Below are positions 1 to 7,990 of a stretch of DNA of 64,000 nucleotides, piece after piece. The notes beneath the pieces are model-generated. The model ran no database searches and had not been told where the DNA came from. It saw only the letters and a program-made list of their open reading frames with translations. Positions within the stretch are counted from its first letter, which is position 1. Each line of letters opens with the position of its first letter. Both the position numbers and the translations under genes were made by a program. The stretch comes from Cunninghamella blakesleeana (Eukaryota; Mucoromycota; Mucoromycetes; Mucorales; Cunninghamellaceae). The stretch lies in contig JAFCIZ010000010.1 of the NCBI GenBank assembly GCA_017871115.1, positions 647,001-711,000 of the forward strand. Reading direction: 5' to 3'.

Positions 1-984
1 CTAAATCGCACCTCTTAGGCATGGAATGGACAACAGTTTTAGCCATATTGTTCATAGCCGGAGAATCCCAAATGACTTGGATACGTTCCCACAAATCATC
101 CAATGATACAGCAGGTTCAGCATACTTTTCATGTAACAATTGCTTTAGATAAGCCCACATGTTTTCAATGGGATTTAAATCAGGAGAGTACGTAGGCCAA
201 TAAAGTAAATCCACATTGTTTTTTTTGTACCATTCTTGGGATGCTTTTGCTGTATGTTTAGGATCTTTATCTTGCAACAATTTAACCTGTGATTTGTCAA
301 AGTTATACCATTCTACAGTTTTTATAAATTCGTCATTCATGATATCTATAAACAATTGCGTATCCATGGTCGGATCTATTCTAGTCAAGTAACCGACACC
401 TTGCGCTGTTATACAACCCCAAAGGCATACTGAACCTCCACCACCTTTTGGCACTTCATATACTTCATGTGGTTTTGTAGGCCTATTTCTTTCTCCCCAC
501 ACCCACTGATAGCCTTCTCCACCAAACCTGTGCACCCTAGTTTCGTCAGCAAAGATTACTTTATCCCAATCACTAGAGTCCCAACCACCATACATTTTTG
601 CAAACTGCAAACGGTTTTTTTTGACATCACGTGATATTGGAAATACTTTTCTTTTTTTATGAGCAAAAAGGTTTCGAGATTTAAGGAACCTACGAATAGT
701 CCGAAGGCTTGCATCACTAATATTATTATACTTTAAATATCTCTGAGTTTCAACAGCATTGATAACCTTCCCCGTTTTAATAGATCTAGCAATTAAATTA
801 GAGGTATGTTTGGATATTTTTTTGGTCGACCACCGTGACATGTTTTTATTGGCCCAATTGACTGTCTAATTTTTGATATTTCCCCAACAGATATATTATA
901 TTTTTCTGCTATTGCCCTATGAGTATCACCATGTTTTATTGCATCAGTTATATATTGTTTCTTTTGTCTTGTAATATAAGTCAT
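1..984 (-). pseudogene. Tc1/mariner transposase (DD34E type), frameshifted, cut by left edge
   Basis: This encodes a DDE transposase of the Tc1/mariner superfamily, which would cut and paste its own element at TA sites in the nucleus. Translation starts at 984 with a helix-turn-helix region (residues about 15-45). The frame breaks at a run of seven A (plus-strand T run 817-823); beyond it the next frame stays open to base 1. That second frame shows the first catalytic Asp in FADETRVHRFG, the second in LLQDKDPKHTAK and the Glu in SPDLNPIENMW, with 34 residues between Asp and Glu by my count. One extra A in the run would join the frames, so it is either a recent loss or a sequencing slip in a homopolymer. 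The very C-terminus and left terminal repeat lie outside the window, and no clear right terminal repeat was found before 1200. It belongs to a different subfamily from the nested elements at 2.4-7.6 kb. Confidence 0.85.
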
Positions 985-1500
985 ATTAATAAAATATCAA
1001 GTATTTGATCACAGTAAAACTTATGCAATTTAAAAATAAATGTAAAGAGAAAAAGAAGAAGGTTAAAATAAATATACAAAATACAGAATATAAATATTTG
1101 AAGAAATAAAATATTGACCGATTTGAAACAGGCCATGGAGGTTTAAATAAAAACACAAACTTTTTTTTAAAAATCACCGATCCGGAAATTTTGGATTTTT
1201 TTTTTTAAATTAATTTAATTTCCATTTATTGACCATGGACTTTAAACCATATTGTGTCAAAATATAGAGTATTAGTTAAGGAAAATTTATCACCCATCAA
1301 CATATTTCTTTTAGTTGTATTAAATAAAATATAACGCCAAACAATCAAAAAAGCGAGCACCGTGATCAGTTTTGCCTCTAGGTGTATATTTATAATAAAA
1401 ACCATCAACCAAGGAATTTCACTTAATTGTTTTGCTTTTCTTTTTTTATATACTATACTATTTGTTTTACCTATTTTTATTTCAATATATTTTTCATCAC
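985..1500. other. AT-rich spacer, no gene recognised
   Basis: The stretch holds only short open frames without recognisable similarity. Two loosely similar 20-base pieces (around 1132 and 1240, sharing an accatgga core followed by tttaaa) run in direct orientation and do not form a convincing transposon end. I see nothing else that can be supported here. Confidence 0.5.
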
Positions 1501-2011
1501 CCTTTTTTAACTAACTCATTATGGAACTTACGATAAAGTACGTGTGTCCCATCCACATAATGGAGACTAAGGTTACTCAAGGTTATGACATTCATTCGTT
1601 TAATGATACTGGGCGGAGAGGAACGCTACATCAATCTTTTTATATAAATTTTTTATTTTTTATTATACTTTTATAATAGATTTCAACCTTTAATAATATC
1701 AGAAACTTAAATTATTGTTGATTTTAATTTTTTCGAAATACAAGTAAAACTTTTGGGAAAATGAAATTTGAAATTTCGAAAAAATTAAAATCAACAATAA
1801 TTTAAGTTTCTGATATTATTAAAGGTTGAAATCTATTATAAAAGTATAATAAAAAATAAAAAATTTATATAAAAAGATTGATGTAGCGTTCCTCTCCGCC
1901 CAGTATCATTAAACGAATGAATGTCATAACCTTGAGTAACCTTAGTCTCCATTATGTGGATGGGACACACGTACTTTATCGTAAGTTCCATAATTGGTTA
2001 GTTAAAAAAGG
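1501..2011. repeat. 511-bp near-perfect palindrome (foldback/MITE-like)
   Basis: Arms at 1501-1739 and 1773-2011 (239 bases each) are reverse complements of each other; I find only two mismatches, both close to the outer tips (ctcatt against ccaatt). They are separated by a 33-base loop. No arm contains a usable reading frame. The shape fits a foldback element or a MITE whose interior was almost completely lost. A transcript across it would fold into one long hairpin and could feed a Dicer-based silencing pathway, which Mucoromycota possess; that role is inference. No target-site duplication is obvious. Confidence 0.93.
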
Positions 2012-2085
2012 ATTCTGTTGAATTTATCAAATTAAAATTATAAAAAGTTAAGAAAACAAAGAAAATGTTGTGAAACTTTTGGTTA
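2012..2085 (+). repeat. Diverged copy of the 3' flank of the ORF at 7678-7927
   Basis: About 70 bases from 2016 (gttgaatttatc) to ggtta at 2085 match 7924-7990 in the same orientation, with scattered differences. The second copy is the region just downstream of the small ORF ending at 7927. Here the similarity stops on the left at the palindrome and on the right at the foldback element starting at 2086. So the locus was once present twice, and this copy has been broken on both sides by inserted elements. Confidence 0.7.
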
Positions 2086-2366
2086 GGAGGTTGTCTAAAT
2101 ACTCGCGATCGCTACGATTCGCTCGTAAAGGATATGACCCTTTGGGCATCGACAAACTGCCAACCGCTATCATACCACTGGTTTTAAAACGTACAGAATG
2201 TTTCTTTTGGTTTTAAAAATATAATCTGGCCATTCTTTTGTTGGTCTTCATCCAATTGTTCTTGTACATCGTTGTTAATTACCCGCGGTTGGCAGTTTGT
2301 CGATGCCCAAAGGGTCATATCCTTTACGAGCGAATCGTAGCGATCGCGAGTATTTAGACAACCTCC
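2086..2366. mobile_element. 281-bp foldback element with 81-bp terminal inverted repeats
   Basis: Arms 2086-2166 and 2286-2366 are, as far as I can read, perfect reverse complements beginning GGAGGTTGTCTAAATACTCG; the 119-base middle (2167-2285) shows no gene. The left end follows a TA (2084-2085) and the paralogous sequence at 7990 is uninterrupted there, which gives the pre-insertion state of that side. The right end runs straight into the interior of a Tc1 transposase gene without a matching TA, so that junction was rearranged. It is a non-autonomous MITE-like element; its mobilising enzyme is unknown. A diverged single arm lies at 7605-7654. Confidence 0.8.
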
Positions 2367-3559
2367 ATGGATCAAAGCAAAATGGTCTTTCAACAAGATA
2401 ACGATCCAAAACACACTGCCAAAACAGTCAAAGAATACTTGGAAAACCAGCCTTTTTCGGTAATGGAATGGCCTGCACAGTCGCCTGACTTGAATCCCAT
2501 TGAGAATATATGGGCTTTGGTGAAAAACAGGCTCTTTAGCAACTACAGTGGGGGAAAAAACTGTTCGGACGTTTTCAAAATTTGACTTTATTCTTTAATT
2601 ACTCTATCAATACTTTATCAATCCTTATGAAACTTAGAATAGTAATAGAATAGCTTATTTATAAATATATTACAAAGTTTGAGTTTAAAATATTTAGATC
2701 TCCGGTTTTTATTAAGGTTTTAATCAGCGATGTCTATTCGAACAGTTTTTTCCATAATGTGATTATTAAGTATTTTCGTTATGTTTTCCCATTTTACTTG
2801 CTATTATTGGTTCGGAAAGTATAGAATAATAATTAATAACGTAAATATATCCCGAAAAACTATTTAAACCATTATTTTTCAATTTAATTATTTTTATTTT
2901 CTTTTACTTTTCTTTATCACCTCAATTAAACTACCTATTCACTTTATCCATTAATCAAGATGCCTCAAGCTTTACCTGTAGACGTCCAAAATGATTTAAA
3001 AGCAATGTTGATCAATGAAATACCATATAGTATCATTTCTAGTAGACTTAACTTATCAAAAAGTACCATTAGCTCTTATTCTAATAAGTGGTTCCCTAAT
3101 AGAAACCGTAATCTTGGTGGAAGACCTATTGTTGTAGCCGACAAAACTAAATCTCTTATTAAAAAAATGGTTCTATCAGGTCAACTACTAACTGCCACGG
3201 ATGTCCAAAGGATGTTATCGAACCTAGGATATGAATTGACAGTCAAAACATCGGCTAATGTTTTAAAATCTATGAATTTTTTTTCTGCTATTAAAAAAAA
3301 AGAAGCCACTTTTGTCAAAAAAGCATCAACAGGATTGTTTAAACTTTGCAAAAAGATACAGAAATTGGACTATTGATGACTGGAGACGTGTAGTATTCTC
3401 TGACGAAACCAAAATAAACGTCTGGGGGTCTGATGGCTGCAAATATTATTGGTCAAGACCAGGTGACAAATTGAAGCCTCATCATCTTGATTTAACAGTC
3501 AAGCATGGGGGTGGAAATATAATGATGTGGGGTTGTATAACTCATTTTGGACCAGGATA

Positions 3560-5215
3560 CAGTGGGTGAAAAAATTGTTCACGTGTTACTCACTTTTTCA
3601 CTTTTTCACTTGTATCTCAACAACGGTCAGCAGCAGCACAAAGCCAAATACAGTATTTGAAAGCCATGTTAAACAGGTTTATTTTGATGTGTAACATAGG
3701 CGGAGTTTATTATTAATATAAGCAATGAGAGCGATATAAAGGGGAAGGGGTTACGTGAACAATTTTTTCCTTCTCTAAAATCTATCACTAATACCTTGTT
3801 GAGCCACCCTTAGCGTCAATTACAGCCTTGATTCTCTTTGGCATACTGTCAATATACCTTCTACACTCATCCTTGGTGAATGTATTCCACTCTTTATCAC
3901 ATCTTTCCCAAAGTTCATGGACACCTTTGGCCTTCTTCTCATAGACACTAAGTTTGAGCTTGAGATGATGCCACAGGTGCTCAATTGGATTCAAATCTGG
4001 GCTCTGAGCAGGCCAATCTTCTAGAACAACGATGCCTTGGTCCTGGATCCATCTTTTGGTGGCAACGGAACGGTGATTGGGTGCATTATCGTCTTGAAAA
4101 TACATCTCTGACCAGTCCAGACCATAGTACTCCATGGTGTCACGCAGACTTGTATCCAAGATGTGAATATAATCCTCCGACTTCATGGTCCCATCGTATA
4201 CTTGACATGCATATCCAGGTCCATAGTAGGTCATACAACCCCACATCATCAGGCTTCCACCACCATGCTTGACAGTAACATCGATATGATGCGGCTTGAG
4301 ATCATCATCAGGTCTTGACCAATAGTACTTGCACCCATCTGACCCCCAAATGTTGATTTTGGTCTCATCTGAGAAGATGACTCTTCTCCAATCATCGATG
4401 GTCCAATGTTGGTGTCGTTTCGCCCAGTCAAACCTCGCCTTCATGTGCCTGGCGCCCAACAAAGGCTTCTTCTTCTTAATGGCGGAAAAGAAATTCATTG
4501 ACTTGAGGACATTACCGGCCGTTTTTGCTGTCAAGGTGTACCCAAGCTGCAAGAGCTCTTTATGGACATCATGAGCAGTAAGAAGAGCACCAGAAAGAAC
4601 CTTCCTACGCACCAAAGACTTGCTTGCATCAGCCACAATCGCCGGTCTACCAGCTCGGTTGCGATCGCGGTTGGGAAACCACTTGTTGGCATACTTGCTG
4701 ATCACCCCTTTGGATACACCCAGCCTCTTGGAGATAGTTACCATGGGTACATCTTTCATAAGAAGGTTTTTTAAATCCATTTGGACGCCAACAGGAAGAG
4801 CACGAGTCATGATAAGGGAAGTATCGTAAGCAAAAGAGTTCAGCGAAAAAAGAAGGTAAAATAGGGAATTTCCCAGCAAAATCATGGTGTTTATATACTT
4901 TTTATAATTTGTAGGACCATCTAGAAGGCTCCAATGCATTTGTCAGCACGATTAATTAGCAGTTCTTGGTGGTACCACGCGAATTATTGAAAATGTTTTC
5001 CATTGGAAAAAATTGTTCACGTAACCCCTTCCCCTTTATATCGCTCTCATTGCTTATATTAATAATAAACTCCGCCTATGTTACACATCAAAATAACCCT
5101 GTTTAACGTGGCTTTCAAATACTGTATTTGGCTTTGTGCTGCTGCTGACCGTTGTAGAGATACAAGTGAAAAAGTGAAAAAGTGAGTAACACGTGAACAA
5201 TTTTTTCACCCACTG
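3560..5215 (-). mobile_element. Tc1 element C, complete, youngest in the nest
   Basis: This 1656-bp element begins CAGTGGGTGAAAAAATTG at 3560 and ends with its complement at 5215, flanked by TA at 3558-3559 and 5216-5217. The terminal inverted repeats are 211 bases (3560-3770 and 5005-5215) and nearly identical. As in element B the tip motif recurs at the inner end of each repeat in inverted orientation (gaaaaaattgttcacgt against acgtgaacaattttttc). It carries one uninterrupted transposase gene on the minus strand. Everything needed for an autonomous element is visible, so it may be active or very recently so. Confidence 0.93.
3788..4810 (-). CDS. Intact Tc1-type transposase of element C (340 aa)
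   Basis: This is a full-length Tc1/mariner transposase that would cut out element C and reinsert it at TA dinucleotides in the nucleus. I take the start at 4810 (MTRALPVGVQ) because it aligns with the start of the element B relative; the frame is open up to 4939, but that extra 43-residue stretch is poorly transposase-like and probably leader. An N-terminal helix-turn-helix (about residues 18-45, with VTISKRLGVSKGVISKYA) is followed by a second DNA-binding region and the catalytic core. Catalytic residues are visible: Asp in VIFSDETKINIWGSDG, Asp in YFQDDNAPNH and Glu in SPDLNPIEHLW. I count 35 residues between the last two, so it fits a DD35E rather than classical DD34E spacing. Length 340 aa is typical. 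No stops or frameshifts are present. Confidence 0.93.
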   Translation of the reverse strand: MTRALPVGVQMDLKNLLMKDVPMVTISKRLGVSKGVISKYANKWFPNRDRNRAGRPAIVADASKSLVRRKVLSGALLTAHDVHKELLQLGYTLTAKTAGNVLKSMNFFSAIKKKKPLLGARHMKARFDWAKRHQHWTIDDWRRVIFSDETKINIWGSDGCKYYWSRPDDDLKPHHIDVTVKHGGGSLMMWGCMTYYGPGYACQVYDGTMKSEDYIHILDTSLRDTMEYYGLDWSEMYFQDDNAPNHRSVATKRWIQDQGIVVLEDWPAQSPDLNPIEHLWHHLKLKLSVYEKKAKGVHELWERCDKEWNTFTKDECRRYIDSMPKRIKAVIDAKGGSTRY

Positions 5216-6295
5216 TATGCATGTCAAGTTTACGATGGGACTATGAAAGCTAAGGATTACCAAGAAATTTTGAACACTACATTCAGAGATAGCATGGAAT
5301 ACTATGGTTTTGACTGGTCAGAGTATTATTTTCAACAGGATAACGACCCAAAACATAAAGCAACATCTACTATTGAATGGATGCGACAAGAAAAGATAAA
5401 AATACTTGAAGATTGGTCGGCTCAAAGTCCTGACTTAAACCCAATTGAACATGTGTGGCACCATTTGAAGTTAAAGCTTAGTGAATACAGTACCAGGGCT
5501 AAAGGTGTTCACGAATTATGGGAAAGAATTGATGTAGAATGGAATTCTTTTACACAGGAACAATGTAGAAGATACATAGATAGTATGCCTGATCGTATTC
5601 AAGCTGTATTGGATGCTAAAGGCGGACCAACAAGATATTAGTTAATTAATTAGAAATTGGAAAAAACTGTTCGAATAGACATCGCTGATTAAAACCTTAA
5701 TAAAAACCGGAGATCTAAATATTTTAAACTCAAACTTTGTAATATATTTATAAATAAGCTATTCTATTACTATTCTAAGTTTCATAAGGATTGATAAAGT
5801 ATTGATAGAGTAATTAAAGAATAAAGTCAAATTTTGAAAACGTCCGAACAGTTTTTTCCCCCACTGTATACTACACCACCAAAAGGGATGTTAGACTTGT
5901 GGGACCGTACTCAGGAAGTATGGAATACAATCACGGCTGAAGATTGTAAAAAAGTGATAGAAACAATGCCTAAACGTTGTAATGATGTAATAAAAGCAAA
6001 GGGCTATTGGATTGATTATTAAATAAAGACTTTTTATACCATTTATATTGTGTTTTAATTATATTTTTAATTTTTTTGGTATCGCAACACAACTGTTCGA
6101 ATGTGCCAATAATTTTCAAACACCATTTACTCCGCAACCCAAATATGGAAATGCATATAAATATATTCATATGAAAGCCAATCAATAGGGCTTTCGATTG
6201 ATGTATAAATCATGCATGGTTAAATAATAAGTTTTATTGATACAATTGATTTTATAAAAAAAACGAAAACATTCGAACACTTCTGGAAGCCACTG

Positions 6296-7532
6296 TAAAT
6301 CTATGCGTCAAGTAGCAAAGGATGTTGGTGTAAGTTGTACAACTGTCCACAAGTACTCTGCAGGTCTTGAACGGGAGATTCCTATGGCTGTTGGTGGTGC
6401 TGTATCCAAGCTCACTGGTAGAGACAAGTCCTTTTGTGTACATCAAGTGACCAAAGGAGGTAAAAGTAATGCTACTGAGGTGCAGAAGGCATTAAAGGAA
6501 CATTTGGAAATCGATATAAGTGCTCAAACAGTCCGTAGAGCACTTAAAGAAAAAGGATTAGGGTCCTTTGTCAAGCCAAAGAAACCTCTCCTCAGTGCCA
6601 AAAATGTTAAAGCTCGTTTAGCTTGGGCAAAAGCACACAAAGATTGGACTTTGGATGACTGGAGTCGTGTCATTTGGTCAGACGAAACCAAAATTAATCG
6701 TTTTGGATCGGATGGACGCCGCTATGCTTGGAAAAGGGCCGAGGAAAAGCTCCAACCTAAACATGTCAAGCAAACAGTCAAACATGGTGGTGGAAACATA
6801 ATGGTTTGGGGATGCATTTCGTACGATGGCCCGGGTTACATGACTAAAATTGATACAGTTTTAGATAAGGAACTCTACCAAGCTATTTTGGAGCATGAAT
6901 TAGTGCATACATTTGACTGGTATGGCATGGATCAAAGCAAAATGGTCTTTCAACAAGATAACGATCCAAAACACACAGCCAAAACAGTCAAAGAATACTT
7001 GGAAAACCAGCTTTTTTCGGTAATGGAATGGCCTGCACAGTCGCCTGACTTGAATCCCATTGAGAATATATGGGCTTTAGTGAAAAACAGGCTCTTTAGC
7101 AACTATACTACACCACCAAAAGGGATGTTAGACTTGCGGGACCGTACTCAGGAAGTATGGAATACAATCACGGCTGAAGATTGTAAAAAAGTGATAGAAA
7201 CAATGCCTAAACGTTGTAATGATGTAATAAAAGCAAAGGGCTATTGGATTGATTATTAAATAAAGACTTTTTGTACCATTTATATTGTGTTTTAATTATA
7301 TTTATAATTTTTTTGGTATCGCAACACAAGTGATCGAATGTGCCAATAATTTTCAAACACCATTTACTCCGCAACCCAAATATGGAAATGCATATAAATA
7401 TATTCATATGAAAGCCAATCAATAGGGCTTTCGATTGATATAAAAATTATGCATGGTTAAATAGTAAATTTTATTGATACAATTGATTTTATAAAAAAAA
7501 CGAAAACATTCGATCACTTCTGGAAGCCACTG
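6296..7532 (+). mobile_element. Tc1 element D, right part only
   Basis: Element D starts abruptly at the TA after element A and ends ...CTTCTGGAAGCCACTG at 7532, followed by TA. Element A had inserted into the 5' part of its transposase gene; the left end of D is no longer present, lost together with the left part of A. The right non-coding end (7260-7532) is a near copy of 6023-6295 in A. Right of it, the 69 bases 7535-7603 are a further, identical terminal piece of an A-type element (F), showing D had landed inside F. Confidence 0.85.
6303..7259 (+). pseudogene. Element D transposase, N-terminally truncated (318 aa frame)
   Basis: The frame is a Tc1-type transposase whose beginning is missing because element A inserted there; the first Met at 6303 is internal to the original protein, about 20-30 residues in. 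It retains helix-turn-helix (MRQVAKDVGVSCTTVHK), the core Asp in VIWSDETKINRFGSDG, the Asp in VFQQDNDPKHTAK and the Glu in SPDLNPIENIW (34 apart), and a natural stop at 7257-7259. Lacking the first helices of the DNA-binding domain and the left terminal repeat, it is not expected to move an element by itself, though the catalytic core is undamaged. It is the best template for the sequence of family A/D. Confidence 0.85.
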
Positions 7533-7534
7533 TA

Positions 7535-7603
7535 ATAAGTTTTATTGATACAATTGATTTTATAAAAAAAACGAAAACATTCGAACACTTCTGGAAGCCA
7601 CTG
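7535..7603. mobile_element. Solo right end of Tc1 element F
   Basis: These 69 bases are identical to the last 69 bases of element A (6227-6295), ending CTTCTGGAAGCCACTG and followed by TA at 7604-7605. They directly follow the TA after element D. The simplest reading is that D inserted at a TA within F and the remainder of F was on the now-lost left side. It is therefore the outermost shell of the nest. Confidence 0.75.
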
Positions 7604-7604
7604 T

Positions 7605-7654
7605 ATATCCTTTGCGAGCGATTGCATAACAATCGCGAGTATCTGAATAACCTC
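7605..7654. repeat. Diverged single arm of the GGAGGTT foldback family
   Basis: The stretch from tatcctttgcgagcg to aacctcc at 7654 resembles the right arm of the element at 2086-2366 (tatcctttacgagcg ... acaacctcc) with many substitutions. It is followed by TA, as a TA-targeting element would be. Because it is much more diverged than the two arms at 2086-2366 are from each other, it belongs to an older insertion. Confidence 0.55.
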
Positions 7655-7677
7655 CTAAATAGTCACTTAAGAAATAA

Positions 7678-7927
7678 AATGGAATTTTTTTACGAAGATG
7701 GTCAAGGAAACATAGTAAATGAAAAAGGAGATAATCTTTTGGACACTAATGATCAAGAGGATAGTAGTCAACTAGATATTTTATTAAAACTTCAACAATA
7801 TTCAAATATCCAGTTAGAATCACCAAAAGTTGATATGAATGATGATGTTATAGCTGCTGATCTTCAACCATTAAAGAATGAAGAAAAAAAAGTTGCAAAA
7901 AGTCCTAATCGTAAATGTAATTGTTGA
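7678..7927 (+). CDS. Small acidic orphan ORF, likely gene remnant
   Basis: I do not recognise this 82-residue reading frame. It starts at ATG 7678 (MEFFYEDGQGNIVNEKGDN) shortly after a transposon arm; an upstream ATG at 7622 lies inside that arm and is unlikely. The protein is rich in Asp, Glu, Asn and Gln, has no signal peptide or membrane segment, and ends with a Lys-rich piece and CNC. The N-terminal pattern, an acidic leader opening with a DGQGNIV-like motif, is reminiscent of acidic leaders that precede DNA-binding transposase-like domains in Mucoromycota, but that is from memory and weak. Its 3' flank is repeated at 2012-2085, so it may be a decayed end of a duplicated or mobile gene. 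Confidence 0.35.
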
Positions 7928-7990
7928 ATTTATCAATTAAAAATTATACAAAAAATTATAAACAAAGAAATATTGTGAAACTTTTGGTTA

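Larger units (their letters stand above)
2960..5641 (+). pseudogene. Element B transposase, frameshifted and split by element C
   Basis: The gene starts at ATG 2960 (MPQALPVDVQ), with an N-terminal helix-turn-helix around residues 15-45. A run of nine A at 3293-3301 breaks the frame; eight would keep it in register with the intact relative in element C. The following frame reaches VVFSDETKINVWGSDG (first catalytic Asp) and GPGY at 3559, where element C is inserted. The gene resumes after 5217 and ends at TAG 5639-5641, with QQDNDPKH and SPDLNPIEHVW carrying the second Asp and the Glu (35 residues apart by my count). It is clearly a sister of the element C enzyme. Two independent lesions make it inactive. 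Confidence 0.88.
2546..5866 (+). mobile_element. Tc1 element B (about 1.66 kb without its insert)
   Basis: Element B runs from CAGTGGGGGAAAAAACTG at 2546 to its complement ending at 5866, with TA duplicated on both sides. Terminal inverted repeats are 208 bases (2546-2753 and 5659-5866). Each repeat carries the tip sequence a second time at its inner end in opposite orientation (ggaaaaaactgttcg against cgaacagttttttcc). Removing element C (3560-5215 plus one TA) leaves about 1663 bases, a normal Tc1 size. The transposase gene inside is listed separately. Confidence 0.9.
2367..6295 (+). mobile_element. Tc1 element A, left-truncated, interrupted by element B
   Basis: Element A survives as 2367-2545 (transposase middle, no left end) and 5867-6295 (transposase C-terminus to 6022, then right terminal repeat ending ...AGCCACTG at 6295, followed by TA). 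Element B lies between the pieces and is flanked by TA at 2544-2545 and 5867-5868, the expected target duplication. The coding pieces are almost identical to element D at 6936-7259. The transposase remnant includes the second catalytic Asp (QQDNDPKHTA) and the Glu (SPDLNPIENIW), spacing 34. The left part has been lost at the junction with the foldback element. A itself sits inside the transposase gene of element D. Confidence 0.85.

Noticed and set aside
1226..1408. Minus-strand 60-codon frame with hydrophobic start.
   Set aside because: Composition typical of AT-rich non-coding DNA; no similarity or splice partner.
3985..4829. Several plus-strand open frames opposite element C.
   Set aside because: They are mirror frames of the intact minus-strand transposase and show no independent features.
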